Shown: positions 1-11,580, counted from the stretch's first letter. The stretch: DNA of 64,000 bases from Oreohelix idahoensis (GCA_024509875.1 JAMPIV010018775.1:62001-126000), one strand, 5' to 3'. Numbers and translations are program-made. The notes: generated by a model not told the origin, from the sequence alone.

Positions 1-600
1 AATAATTGCCCTTGTAAATGAAGTGTCAGACAGCCACCTTAAGGCTGCAGTAGCTGCCTCTACCTCCATTCTCATGCTGGAGGTTGTTATCGGGTAAGCC
101 CTGATATGTTCAGTGACGATTCTGCCCTTTACTCTGGCAGAGAAGCCCCACCTTGATTTCTCACGATGGATTTACAGACGTATCAGTGTACACAATGGCA
201 TCATCATCTCGACCAAGGTTGATGATGACTTGCTGGTAGTTTGTCCAGTTCTCACCTGACATACTCCATTCTTCTCCCTTGAATATATTTTCAACTGTGG
301 TCACCTGTCTAACAGTTGTCTCTGCCTGCGCCATCCATGACATCTCCCTCTTTATTCTTGCACCCTTAATGTCAGCTATGTTTCCATGCAGGGGATGCCT
401 TTCGTGTGTGATTACTCACATATAGGCTTTACCTGGGACATCACATATCTGTATCTAATTGACAGCATTCCAAGCATGTGCCACATCATCACAATGGGAT
501 ATCTCGCGTCCAGCGCAAGACTATACGAATCCCTTCATTTTGAATGCTTTCTAGTCATTCACATTGTGATATTGACAGCGTGAGTATTCCCAAATAAGAT
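1..600. other. No gene seen; unassigned DNA
   Basis: I see no convincing exon, RNA gene or classified repeat in this stretch. Short open frames exist on both strands but have no recognisable motifs or splice sites. Confidence 0.5.
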
Positions 601-604
601 TTAA

Positions 605-800
605 TAATCGCCTATCAGAGAATGACACTGCAATCAGTGAATCATCAAGGCTAAGATTGATGGAATTTGGTATCAAACGTAAGGCTAGCAGGGATGGACG
701 TATGAGAGGACGTATCCAACGTGTATACAACCAGCGCAGAACAGGAACAATTAACATTCATACCTTTGACATTTGCTGAGGGAGACTGAGCACCTATGGG
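605..800 (+). repeat. Dispersed repeat, homologous to 26030-26235
   Basis: The segment closely matches 26030-26235 in the same orientation. Shared blocks include 'gaatcatcaaggctaagatt' and 'ggatggacgtatgagagga'. One frame reads through residues such as DGRMRGRIQRVYNQ and ICxGRL before stops, so it may be a remnant of a transposon protein. At 26 kb the same block lies inside a terminal-inverted-repeat element, so I infer that this copy is a remnant of the same family. The protein family is not recognised. Confidence 0.55.
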
Positions 801-1105
801 TTTGCCATGACGTTGATTTAGATCAACAGTAACAGTTACCGTCTACTTTTCTTCTATGCAATAGCATGTATAGAAAATGTATTTTCAGTTTGTTTAGGGC
901 ATGTGGAAAGAACAGAAATAGTAACTCTTAAACTTTTTTTTGCTTATATTGCTGTTGTCGTGGTTGCAACACTTGTCATTTATCTTGTTGCAATAATTAT
1001 CCTGAAAGCATTACAGCAAGCAGCCACTGATGTCCCTCGTTGATCAGGTATTATATATAACACACGTTCTTTGAAGATTGTATCTTGTCATTTTTGTAAT
1101 CGTTA

Positions 1106-1585
1106 TACAGGTCCGTAACGTGTTATGTGAAATGTTTGGTGCGTCCGATTAACAGAGTGGTTAGAGCGCTGGTTTCTCGTGGCAAAGGGGCTGAGTTTGA
1201 TTCATGGTGTCAGCCCGCTTCAGTCTACCCAGCTGTAAATGGGTACCTGACTGCACTTGAGTTAGGGAAGGAAAAGGCAGCGAGGAAGGGAAATGGTCAC
1301 CCCACCTCTCGATGCTGGACCTCCTAGTATATCGAAGTCTCTAACACTTCACTCCTCTATGGTAGTACCTTCTATGGGACTACAGTTTCCTTTTATATTT
1401 TAAAAACCAGGATTTTTTAATTTTCAGATAGCTCCAAATTGCGATCAAAATAGCCCAAGGCACCAAAATTCCAGTCAGAAAGTAGCCCAAATCACCCAAA
1501 TTGTGATAGAAAATTAGCCTGAAGAAATGTTGGATTTACATAATATTTTGGGTTTTCGGATAATTGGTTACGGACCTATAGAAAA
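1106..1585. mobile_element. MITE (family M1) interrupted by a SINE
   Basis: The ends form an inverted repeat: 'acaggtccgtaac' near 1108 and 'gttacggacctat' near 1567. The inner part at 1430-1560, rich in 'cccaaatcaccc'-like words, resembles the interior of the element at 47592-47870, whose ends are 'ctacaggtctgtaccc'. The SINE at about 1127-1385 sits between the left end and this interior. It carries no coding capacity. Confidence 0.5.
1127..1385 (+). mobile_element. tRNA-derived SINE (SINE-C)
   Basis: The 5' part is tRNA-like: 'gagtggttagagcgctgg' fits an A box and 'gagtttgattc' a weak B box. The 3' part ('ctgtaaatgggtacctgac ... aacacttcactcctctatgg ... tatgggactac') recurs without the tRNA head at 45137-45285. 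A tRNA-like head with a dispersed body shows a Pol III SINE and not a tRNA gene. Confidence 0.6.
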
Positions 1586-2580
1586 TTGATTACTGGATAT
1601 AGGGAACATATTTGATGCACTTTATTTCTCGTTTATTATTTGGCCATGTTATGGTTCTGTGTACTTTTGTATTCACTGGTTGGACTTGAACGTCTGCATT
1701 AGTCGAAGTATTTATTGTACCACTTCCATTTATTCTACATTTTGGATCAGTTTGAATGATAACTTAATTATTTCATTCTACTAATGACATTTTAAAAATT
1801 AGGTTTGTTGTCTGTATTTGGTTGCGTCAGTGACAGTACAATTTTATTTTGATTGATTTGTAATGTCTGTGTGGATTTGATTGTCTGACTTTATCATTTT
1901 GACTTGGTGTCACCGTTTTCCTTGAATTGTAATGTCTGTATTTTTTTTTTAATGAGAATCTACCATGTAGATATATTGTTTGAATTTTAAAAAATTGTAA
2001 TGCGTGGATTTTATGAAATGAAAAACTTTTTTTAAGAGCAGTGATTACATTGTCATTCATTCTTGCATTACCTTTGAGCACCCCAAGGAACATAGGCCTT
2101 CACGCACATGCCCAATCCTACTGTCATACACTATCACCTGAAGGTTTGTCCATATCTTCATAATTTTCATTTGTATCCAGTTCTCTTCTCCATGTATTTG
2201 TCTCTACCTCACAAATGGAGATACCTAAAGAATGATTGCTTGGGGGTTCCCTCACTGTGTAGCCAATCCAACGCCAGCAACGTCTTCCCATTTTAAAAAA
2301 ATAAATAAAGAGGGGGAAACCTGAGGCTTGTAAACAAACCTACCTCTGTCCTATACTGTTCTCAGTCTTCTATCATTTACTAGACATAGTATTACGGTCT
2401 TTTTCTTGCGTAATCTGTCCTATACTGTACAATAGGGGGACAACAGAAGTGAATGCGTCATTAATTAGGCTGGATCTGCTAGGTACATATCCAGTGTTTT
2501 GTGTTGAAAATTGCGCTAATGACCCCTGTCCATGAAGCACTATTTTTGTGATGCCTAGTTGGCAGGGAGGATAGTGTGAT
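1586..2580. other. No gene seen; AT-rich DNA
   Basis: Unassigned AT-rich sequence. Open frames of 60-90 codons on either strand lack motifs. Confidence 0.5.
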
Positions 2581-2581
2581 T

Positions 2582-3010
2582 CACTTCCATAGCTAGGCAG
2601 CGGTGCCGTTCAGATGGTACTGGGTTGGATTCTCCGGCGAGCCTATCACTTCTGTTGTTTTTCTGTTGTCTGGTTTTCTACTTTTTTTTCCACACGAGTG
2701 ACTGAAACATACCTTTATTGTGTGTTATATTTATTTATCTTCCTCCCATCTGTTGTCTGGTTCTTGCCACCAGTTCTATATTGGTGATCTTATCCTATCA
2801 TTTCAACCCTTGTAATTCTATGCAAATAAATAATGGAGGAAACCTCGAGTCCTGTGAAAAGTAAATAAATAAATAAAAATAATGAACATGTACTCGTTGG
2901 ACCTAAAGGATGACACTAGACAACAGAAAAGAAAATATATTATAAATGATAGGCTTACCGGGAATCGAACCTAGGACCAACCATTAGTTAGTTGCCTCCA
3001 ATGACATGCC
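2582..3010. repeat. Inverted pair of SINE-like sequences (SINE-D)
   Basis: Two related segments face each other. At 2582-2670 (+) the order is 'ttggattctccgg', 'gagcctatcacttctgttg', 'ctgttgtctgg'. On the minus strand at about 2925-3005 it is 'ggttcgattcccggtaagcc', 'tatcattt', 'ctgttgtctag'. The minus copy has a canonical Pol III B box (ggttcgattcc). They are separated by about 250 bases of unassigned sequence, so the transcript could fold into a large hairpin. Confidence 0.5.
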
Positions 3011-3189
3011 CTGAGGGAGCTGGTAGATCTGTTCTTTCTTTGTCTCGTCAGAGACTCCCCCCTCCCCCCCTCCCCCCCGAACTACAAAGGCCACTTTTTT
3101 AAATGCATGTTTTATAGTACGTAACAGACTGTACCATTTTTTTTAAAACTGTATTTTGTTAATGATTTACTGCACCTAGCTTTGGTTTA

Positions 3190-3463
3190 GAGCGGCAGTA
3201 GCTCTGTGGTTAGTTCACTGGCTTCTGAGCTCAGTGGTCCATGGTTCGATCCCCAGTTGAGGTGGGATTTTTCAGACAGCAAACAGCTCCGGGGTCGACC
3301 CAGCCTCATGAATTGGGTACCAGAGCAACTCTGGGAAGGTTAAGGCAGCCGGCATGATGCTGACCACTCACCCCTAGTGTGCCAATGGTCAAGAAAATAC
3401 GGGCCTAACACCATATTCCCAATATGCCTCAATGGGCGTGTACGGTAACGTGATCCTGTACCT
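3190..3463 (+). mobile_element. SINE-A, full copy with target duplication
   Basis: tRNA-derived SINE. The head is 'tggttagttcactggc' plus B box 'ggttcgatccc'. The body contains 'gtcgacccagcctcatga' and 'cctaacaccatattccc'. Near-identical flanks 'tagctttggttta' (3177-3189) and 'tagctgtggttta' (3464-3476), 12 of 13 matching, are the target duplication. Other copies lie at 12249-12516, 43909-44181 (minus) and 62895-63150. Confidence 0.85.
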
Positions 3464-3810
3464 TAGCTGTGGTTTATTTATGTAAAGAGTATGTATATAT
3501 TATGTACGTATAAGTTTAATTTATATACTGGCAGTAATCACTGGTCCTGCCCTAGTTATCAGGACCAAACGTGTATACTTAGTAAAGTCAAAGCACAAAA
3601 CAGATGTCAGTATTGTCAGTCTAACCTGTCAAATACAGCAAGAAGATGCCATTAAGAAGAGTGGTCAACAAAACTTGAGGGGACGGACTAAAGAACACTC
3701 ATCAAATTTGATGCACATCAAATGTTGACAGTCGCCCAAATTGGGGTCCTACCTCTGACTGAGGTATAAGCAATCCTGCATTACATTGTGTCTGCATGTA
3801 TACCTATATC

Positions 3811-5042
3811 CAGTGGCGGTTCCAGTGAGTTGTCATTGGGGGTGCTGCACTGTTCATTCATTTAAAATACTATACATAACACTCACAAATTGTGACCACC
3901 ATGTAAAATATCAACCCAGACACAAATGTGTCTAACCTATTTAAAAGTGAAGTCCATTTTTCTGTCTTTCTTTGTTACAAAAACTTCAATAACTCTGTCA
4001 TTGTAATCATGTATCATCCAGTTTAGAAGCAAAGTCTAGTAATCCTCTAAAGACGCCCTGATTAGCAGACTCCAAACTTTCATCATGACCACGCAGTGGA
4101 AGTTCAAATTTCCCACAAAACTTTATGCAGTCAATTATTTTTGAAAGGATGTTTCTGTTTCTTTTCACCTCTTCATTGTGTTTATTAATATTTAATTTGT
4201 ATGCCTCGCTTAACTGGGAAGAAATATCCACTGTCCCCAGCATCCCCAATGCTACAACGTATCTAACGTGGCCTGTGCTGTTTTCGTGTTTCTGAAGCTT
4301 GCTATGCAAATGTATCAGATCCGTTACGCCTGTCTTTGTCCATGTAGTATCACCGTTGAAAAGTAAACAAGGAAAACAAAATAATGCATTCTTTACATTA
4401 CAGCCACACAACCAGTCATGATGTTCATAAATTTCTCTGTTAAATTTTCTCTGGTATGTACTGTTCCTGCTAGTCGAGGTCTGGATAATTTTTAGATTTG
4501 GAAGAGGCCGACCTAGTGTTTTTACACGGCATTTTTCAGCCAACGACAATCGCGAAAAAAACAATTTCTTGTAAATATGTAACAGTTACTTCACTCATTT
4601 CTATAATAATTCAGCACACAAGAAAATATCAGCATTAAATTAATCTCAAAACAATGCAATTGACCAACGTTTTGCGGTATTGTGGTGAACGCGCACGTAA
4701 ACAGTCGCTTGATAGAGATAATTTCCACTTGAGCTGTGTTCCGTTGCAGCACTAGTTAAATAAATTCAACCCAATTGCAGCTGGCCTCTTGCTTTGTGTA
4801 TAACAAGCATTCGCTTATAAGAGGTCAAGGTCACTTGAACTGTCATCGTTTGCAGCACTTGCCACAATACGTGTTGGATAATTTTTTGTTTTGTATTTAA
4901 CCCTTCCGGTGTAACCTTAATTTTTTTGTATTTTTTGGTCTGTCCGGATTATGTATTATAATGTAGTAGAGACAGTATGCAGTCCTTTTTTTTTTACAGG
5001 GGATGCCGCAGCTCAACAGCTCATTAAAGAAAGCCGCCACTG
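3811..5042 (-). mobile_element. Internally deleted hAT-superfamily transposon
   Basis: The ends are inverted: 'cagtggcggttccag' on the left, and the right end reads 'cagtggcggc' on the other strand. Both are flanked by the identical 8-base duplication 'cctatatc' (3803-3810 and 5043-5050). CAGTGGCGG ends with an 8-base duplication are typical of hAT elements. Only an N-terminal transposase fragment remains inside, so the copy is non-autonomous. Confidence 0.85.
4007..4564 (-). pseudogene. N-terminal hAT (ZMYM1/TTF-zinc-finger type) transposase fragment
   Basis: This 185-residue open frame lies within the hAT element. Around residues 50-100 it has the TTF-type zinc-finger pattern W-x-C-x-C ... 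LFCFPCLLF ... TGVTDL followed by HENSTGH. Around residues 140-175 it continues into the typical start of the DUF4371 region (FCGKFELPLRGHDES). In this family the zinc finger binds the transposon ends and the RNase-H-fold catalytic and dimerisation domains follow. Those are absent: the frame stops just after the DUF4371 start, and the next 200 bases to the element's left end cannot hold the remaining several hundred residues. It might persist as a DNA-binding peptide, but a decayed fragment is more likely. Confidence 0.75.
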
Positions 5043-5192
5043 CCTATATCTGATTTTATCTCCCCTTCTTTATGAATTATTTCCCATGAAACCAATAGTT
5101 TTTACATTAGATCTAACAGTTTTGTCATCCTTTACCTTGTTTTCCATCTTTATTGACCTATTCTCACAATGTGTTCTAACATTTCTCTGCTG

Positions 5193-5504
5193 TCAATAAC
5201 TTCCATTTTTGTATGTGTGTATACAGTTTTCATTAACACGTTTTCTTGCATAAATTAAATTGAGAGTGTATTCATGTCCTGTGCCATCAACACAAGATTT
5301 TTGTTGAAGATCTTCACCTTCTTCGTGTCTGTCTCCAGCTCTCGTCTCCATTATGTTACTTGGTCTCTCTTTATCTGTGTTACCATGGGGATTCCAGAAC
5401 AAGGACTGCCTGGTAATGCTGTCAACAGGTTTCTTCAGTGTGTGTCCCATCCATCTCCAGCGTCTTCTTCTCATCTCTTGTTTTACTGGCACTTGTCTTG
5501 TTCT
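5193..5504 (-). pseudogene. LINE-C reverse transcriptase C-terminus, left of minisatellite MS1
   Basis: The minus strand encodes TNVERMTRTRQVPVKQ, then a run of arginines, WMGHTLKKP and ITRQSLFWNP. This matches the C-terminal region of the LINE-C copy at 54179-54500 (ITNVELMTRTRQVP, RRRRWWIGHTLRRP, ITRQSLFWNP). It is the RNA-binding/basic tail that follows the RT domain in RTE-like elements. The upstream part of the same frame lies on the other side of the 1.3-kb tandem array, at 6798-7005. Confidence 0.75.
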
Positions 5505-6797
5505 TGTCATCCGTTCCACATTAGTCATCTTGTCATCTGTTCCACATTAGTCATCTGTTCCACATTAGTCATCTGTTCCACATTAGTCATCCGTTCCACA
5601 TTAGTCATCTTGTCATCTGTTCCACATTAGTCATCTTGTCATCTGTTCCACATTAGTCATCTGTTCCACATTAGTCATCTGTTCCACATTAGTCATCTTG
5701 TCATCTGTTCCACATTAGTCATCTTGTCATCTGTTCCACATTAGTCATCTTGTCATCTGTTCCACATTAGTCATCTTGTCATCTGTTCCACATTAGTCAT
5801 CTTGTCATCTATTCCACATTAGTCATCTTGTCATCTGTTCCACATTAGTCGTCTTGTCATCCGTTCCACATTAGTCATCTTGTCATCTGTTCCACACTAG
5901 TCATCTTGTCATCTATTCCACATTAGTCATCTTGTCATCTGTTCCACACTAGTCATCTGTTCCACACTAGTCATCTTGTCATCTGTTCCACATTAGTCAT
6001 CTTGTCATCTGTTCCACATGAGTCATCTTGTCATCCGTTCCACATTAGTCATCTTGTCATCTGTTCCACATTAGTCATCTTGTCATCTGTTCCACATTAG
6101 TCATCTGTTCCACATTAGTCATCTTGTCATCTGTTCCACATTAGTCATCTTGTCATCCGTTCCACATTAGTCATCTTGTCATCTGTTCCACATTAGTCAT
6201 CTTGTCATCAGTTCCACATTAGTCATCTTGTCATCTGTTCCACATTAGTCATCTGTTCCACATTAGTCATCTTGTCATCCGTTCCACATTAGTCATCTTG
6301 TCATCTGTTCCACATTAGTCATCTGTTCCACATTAGTCATCTTGTCATCCGTTCCACATTAGTCATCTTGTCATCTGTTCCACATTAGTCATCTTGTCAT
6401 CTGTTCCACATTAGTCATCTTGTCATCAGTTCCACATTAGTCATCTTGTCATCTGTTCCACATTAGTCATCTGTTCCACATTAGTCATCTTGTCATCCGT
6501 TCCACATTAGTCATCTTGCCATCTGTTCCACATTAGTCATCTGTTCCACATGAGTCATCTTGTCATCCGTTCCACATTAGTCATCTTGTCATCTGTTCCA
6601 CATTAGTCATCTTGTCATCTGTTCCACATTAGTCATCTTGTCATCTGTTCCACATTAGTCATCTTGTCATCTGTTCCACATGAGTCATCTTGTCATCCGT
6701 TCCACGTTAGTCATCTTGTCATCTGTTCCACGTTAGTCATCTTGTCATCTGTTCCACATTAGTCATCTTGTCATCTGTTCCACATTAGTCATCATGT
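5505..6797. repeat. Minisatellite MS1, 26/18-bp units, about 55 copies
   Basis: Tandem array of a 26-base unit (tcatcttgtcatctgttcca + cattag) alternating with an 18-base variant lacking 'tcttgtca'. On the minus strand the unit encodes TNVEQMTR, the peptide at this exact point of the flanking LINE-C frame, so the array grew from within the LINE. The variant 'catcagttccac' recurs about 220 bases apart (near 6205 and 6425), which shows that blocks of units were duplicated together. Confidence 0.95.
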
Positions 6798-7010
6798 CAG
6801 ATTACTTCAATCCTTCACAAGCACCCATTTATTAACTTTTTGTTTATTGTTCTCCATGTTACAGAGCCATACAATAGGACTGACTTGACATTTGAATTGA
6901 AAATTATGATTTTTGTGTTTGACTTGATTTCTTTTGATCTCCGAATATTTCACAATGCAATAAAAGCTCCCCATGCATTTTGCTTTCATCTTTTGATTGT
7001 GTTTGACTAG
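6798..7010 (-). pseudogene. LINE-C fragment, right of MS1
   Basis: On the minus strand, with one frame change, this reads NTKIIIFNSNVKSVLLYGSV, TWRT and LINGCL. It parallels NTKIRIFNSNVKSVLLYGSE at 54200-54340. It is the part of the LINE-C protein directly upstream of the segment at 5193-5504. The two halves are one insertion split by MS1. Confidence 0.7.
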
Positions 7011-7714
7011 CAGAGAATAACATTAACAAATTATTTTAACAATACTGACCAAATATTTTGTGGTTTACCCATATTGTATTTTGCTTTTTTTTTTAATGGT
7101 ATCTTTTCTGTGAAATTATGTCGGATACAACGTATAAGTTACAGTATCTTGTATAATTTATCAGACTGCATGCATTCATCATTTGTTTGATGTATCTTTA
7201 TTATTGTATTATTAATGTATGGGAGATAATACACACCTGGCATAATACCACAAGTTAGATCACTCTGTGTTGTGTTTTATTTTATCGGCATCTAACATTT
7301 TCATTTCTGAACATCCGCTCCGGTTCTGCCCAACTTACAGCAGTGAACGGAGTGGCATATGGCAACAACACACTTCTCTCCATGAAAAACTGTTTGGAAA
7401 TTTCAGGAACCTAGAGCTGACAACTGTTTTTATTAGAGTCATTAATGTAGAAGTCTAAGGGCAAACGAAGATTTCTTATGGTATATAGAAGATAGATATC
7501 AAAGAGACATAGAAAAATCTTGATATGATGGCACGGGACAGGATGACGTAGCATACTTTTGTTGAAGGCCACTGCTCCTTAGGGGGAGCTAATTAAGATG
7601 ATTCTGTTACAGTTGTCATTTTTATATTCATGGAGTGTCAACTTTTGCTTCACCCAATAGGCTCCTAGCGTTCATAAATGGGTCGTCTTCTGTTTTCCTT
7701 TTTGCAGACCCACC
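7011..7714. other. Mostly unassigned; short dispersed repeat at 7430-7465
   Basis: No gene seen. The words around 7430-7465 ('attagagtcattaatgtaga', 'aagggcaaacgaag') recur at 10830-10872, so part of this is a dispersed repeat. Confidence 0.4.
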
Positions 7715-7940
7715 ACACAGCTATAGACTTTCATAAATGGGTGCTTGCGTAGAATAGAAGGAATAAATTGGTGTGACGGGGTCAGGTAATATAGTACTGA
7801 TGGTGGAAAAAAAGTAGACAGATACCTGTCAAACAAGAAGTCAGGAAAATATGCTGTTGCTGGACAAGCTAAATAATTGAGGAAGCCAGCAGGTAGCATT
7901 ACAGTGCAGTCCTTGTTCTGGAATCCTCAGGGTAGGAGAT
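7715..7940 (+). pseudogene. Decayed LINE-C 3' fragment
   Basis: Nucleotide words match the LINE-C copy at 54310-54510: 'gactttcataaatgggtgct', 'tgcgtagaatagaagga', 'gtagcatta' and 'gcagtccttgttctggaa'. The frame is broken by indels. It is a plus-strand relic with no coding value. Confidence 0.65.
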
Positions 7941-9335
7941 AATATAACACTTATAAAGCAAATGAACAATGGAGACTGTGATTCATGAAGTCTGAGGATG
8001 TGATAATGTAATGGAAATTAATGTTTATTATCAAACCACGTCAATATTTTTGACCTCATCTGTGAGCATTTTTAAGAAATGTTTGTAGACCCTGATGCTA
8101 CAACAGAGCTGGTGCATTTGGTATCCAAGACGACGTAACAAATGTATCTAGTTTAACAATTTTATTCATTTGGTAAACAACGGGCAGAAAAAAAAATTTA
8201 TGATCAACATGACAGGTTTGACAATATTGCAACATATTTTACTGGTTAAAAATCACAATCTGAAATTATACAGAAATGGACTAATACAAATAAACATACA
8301 AATATATGACCTTGAATTATATAAAGTATAACACATGGATATATTTTTTTTTTTTTAAATACATTATGATTTTACTTCTGAAATGACATAACCTACATAT
8401 AATATGACTGATGAATACAGGGCACAAAATATGAAATTATATGTAATAATAGTGACGAATATATGAACAAAACATATTAACCAATTTCAAAATATGAAAT
8501 TACATGGAATATGAGTGATGAATACAGAACAACAACAAAAATGTCATAGTGCAAAATGACATGGAATATGAGGGAGGAATCTAGGAAAAAATATAAATAA
8601 ATGAAATGACATGTAACATGAGTGAGGAATATAGGGAAAAAAAATTTACAACACGTTAAAATATGAAATAGAACGAGTGATTTTTTTTTTTTTAATGTAA
8701 TGATGAAAAATATCCCTGTTCAACCTCTAATGGGCTAGAATATATTTACAATATATATTGTTTTTAACTCCAAATAATATGAACAACTGCCGATATGGGA
8801 AATAGCATCACACCTGTCAAATCATTGTAAATATGGCAAATCAAAATTACCAATTTTACTTGTACGTTAAAAAAAAATATGATGAATATGTCAAGTTATA
8901 ACACGTTCAGGCTAGAAAATATAAAACTGCATGGAAACTGAATTACAGAAAGACAAAAACATAAGTGGGCTTGATATCTTTGAACCTTTCTCCAACATCC
9001 AACAAGTTGATAAAATTTCGCTCTCCTGCAATCTTCAGTCACTTCTATGACACAAGAACTGAATAAGCAAGTTGACGAGACTTCTGTTTGATATTCTGGA
9101 AAATTCTCCTATATGTCTTAGGCCGTTTTCAATGTTGATGCTACCACATGTTGATTTCACTCACACATTCAGTCTCCATTTTGTTCATTGTCATAGAGAA
9201 ATTTCAGACTGCCCTCTCCTGCTAGCATTTACAAGCTAATATCCCCAAGACTAAAGGTATTTTTTTTCCATATTTCCAATTAAAACTCACGTGTTAGCTT
9301 GCTGGATAATGATAGTAAACTTTATACAGAGCGAT
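7941..9335. other. Very AT-rich DNA with degenerate repetition, no gene
   Basis: From about 8260 to 8700 loose repetitions of 'aaatatgaaattacatg' and 'atatgagtgatgaata' occur at irregular spacing. This looks like a decayed tandem repeat. No exon or RNA gene is seen. Confidence 0.5.
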
Positions 9336-9339
9336 ACAA

Positions 9340-9475
9340 CAGGAGGCAATCTGATCATCAGCATCAGTTGCCCCGTCGATCCAAGTGTTTCGGCCCCTTA
9401 ATCTCCTTTAAACTCTAAGGGGGGCGGGCCCACTTGGGTTATTGACTTCAAAGTGTCAGCCTCCTGTTGTCATGT
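9340..9475 (-). repeat. Dispersed repeat, inverted copy of 11785-11920
   Basis: Reverse-complemented, this reads 'caacaggaggctgacactt ... gtgggcccg ... ggggccgaaacact ... ctgatgatcagatt'. This matches 'aacaggaggctgagacttg ... ggtgggcccac ... agggccgaaacactt ... ctgatgatcagatt' at 11785-11920. The class is unknown; it could be a SINE tail or a LINE 3' end. Confidence 0.6.
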
Positions 9476-10089
9476 GCAGATAATTACCCCATTCCACCTT
9501 GGTTGCAGCTTTCAACTTCACTCCTGTTTTTCTGCCAGTTGGAGACAATTGTGAAAGTAACCCTTATGTTGAAAACAAATTACTGTCCCGAGTTTTATAG
9601 CGCTCTGCGGTTGTTCCACAGCCAACACGATACCTTTTCCAGTTTCGCCGAGCCTCTTAAGTGCCCTTGTTCTTGACTGTCCTTTCAAACCCAACAGTTT
9701 CAGTAGATCATAAACCCATCGTGTCTCAAGTCCGTGACCAGATCATTATACTTGGCCACTTTGAACGAGTGTTGCTTGTAACCGTTATGTTGAAAATTAC
9801 TGAAATTGCAAAATATCACTTTATTTATGAATTGCATAAGAGACACGTGATCTTTTCATTGACGTGAAACTGACATTCAGTAAAATATGATTTAGTTTGA
9901 ATTTCCCCGCTCTCTGTTGATGGAACGGCAGGAAGCACATCGTCAGGATAAATCTGAGTCCCTAAAGCAGTCTAATGTTGATTCAACATTATTCTGGCAA
10001 CTCCTGCTATGTGGCTGTTCCTTTGGATCTACCAGCTGCATGGGAAACAGCTTGATCTCCATTTAACTGTGCCCAAGCTCGCGCCCTGG

Positions 10090-10170
10090 AGAGGACACTC
10101 CAGCTTCACCCTATAGGTGTCGGCAAAAATTCCCATAATCAGTTATAACTGAAGGGGCTATTATTATTAC
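10090..10170 (+). repeat. 3' end of LINE-F
   Basis: 'aattcccataatcagttata' + 'actgaaggggctattatta' matches the tail of LINE-F at 57580-57630 ('cattcccattgtcagttatg', 'actgaaggggctttt'). It is probably a 5'-truncated copy with a simple-repeat tail. The sequence between 9480 and 10090 is unassigned. Confidence 0.45.
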
Positions 10171-10373
10171 AGTGTCAAGCAGAGATACACGTTACATACA
10201 GTCTGAACTAACTGCCAAATTCCAGATACTCTGAAACTTGAAAATAGATATGATGTACAAGGTAATTCTTCATCAAGCTCAGTGTTTCTAAAGCAGATTC
10301 TCACAGTTCCTGGGTAGCAGGGCCAAGTTTAGCCTTAAGATAAATGAGCTACAGCTTAAGGCGTCGCAGTTTG

Positions 10374-10505
10374 AAAGGGCCTCTCTTGCCAAGTTCACTC
10401 GTTAACGGCCTTATTCTCTCTTACCAACAGCCAAAAAGGGCCTCTCTTGCCAAGTTCACTTGTTACACGACCTTATTCTCTCTTACCAACAGCCAAAAAG
10501 GGCCT
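10374..10505. repeat. Two-copy tandem duplication, about 62 bp
   Basis: 'gggcctctcttgccaagttc' and 'attctctcttaccaacagcc' + 'aaaaa' occur twice in direct order with few differences, and the start word 'aagggcctc' appears a third time. It is a simple local duplication with no gene. Confidence 0.8.
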
Positions 10506-10529
10506 CCAAAGTTTCCTATAGCTTAGTGC

Positions 10530-11215
10530 ACCGATGCTTTAAGATACATCACCCTCAATTCAAATTTCCTCTGTACCACCATATTTCTGCTCACTCCTAT
10601 TTTGAGGTTATGTGTCTTGTCCTCATTCTTGCCCCTGATCTCTTCTAAGTCTTATCAGCACCTTATCTCAGATACCTCATTTTAAAAGTGATGGATATTC
10701 TTTGTTCTTTTTGTTTTTTAATGCCCAGGTGTGGCACCAATAGCACACAGGAACACTACCTGTTCACTTCTTTTTGACCTCATGATGTGCATTTTGTTTC
10801 TGGTGTGCTGGATGCTCTGCTTCCCACTTATTAGAGTCGTTAATGTGGAGATCTGAGGGCAAATGAGGAAGAAGAATAAACCATACTTTAAGAACTGGCT
10901 GGACAGCCTTATTTGCTTTCCTCATTCCTTATATGTTGGGCACCTTTGCAGATGTTCAGCATTCATTTTATTAGTGCCTCAGTGACACTCTTCAGCAGTT
11001 TCTATTTTTAGCTTGTTGAATAGATGGTTTTCCTATCTGTTGTAGCCTGTGAATTGCACCTGTTAATAATGGATGCATTATGAAGCTAGCTGTATAATAA
11101 AAGTATAATGATCTAGTCACGGGCTTGAGGCATGAAGGGTTCACAGCAAAAGTCACAGCTGCAGAGGTAGGTGCAGGATGTCTGGTGACTGCCTCAGTGC
11201 ATGATCTACTGAAAC
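10530..11215. other. No gene seen
   Basis: Unassigned, apart from the short repeat near 10830-10872 shared with 7430-7465. Confidence 0.4.
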
Positions 11216-11224
11216 TATTGGGCG

Positions 11225-11580
11225 TTTTTTTTTTTTTTCGTACGCCCGCTAATACTCGAGGCGAAATCTCAGGTTATTATTAATGTCTAACCTGACATTG
11301 ATTTTACGTGAGTATCCCTTTTTTCTTGTACAGAGACAGGTGTCCCTCGCCATTCAGGCAGATACTCGCCGATTTCGGAGGTACCCATTAGAGCTGGGTC
11401 GGCTCAGGAGCTGCCAATCCCTGGTCGACGACACTCCTTCAAATGTTCTCGCCAGGTCTCGAGTTAATCCAGTCCAAATCCCGGTCGACGAAAAATCCTC
11501 AAATGCCGTCGCCCGGGTTTGATCCTGCATCACCCGGTCGCCAGAGTGGTGTGGTAACCACTACGCTAGCGCGGCTCCTG
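11225..11580 (-). mobile_element. SINE-B, minus strand
   Basis: On the minus strand it begins 'gagccgcgctagcgtagtgg', has B box 'ggatcaaacccgg', and ends in a tail seen here as the T run at 11225-11238. It is the same family as 35334-35719. The flanks 'attgggcg' (11217-11224) and 'attgggtg' (11581-11588) are a near-perfect target duplication. Confidence 0.85.

Noticed and set aside
5505..6797. CRISPR-like array
   Set aside because: Units are contiguous with no variable spacers, the genome is eukaryotic, and the unit is explained by the flanking LINE frame.
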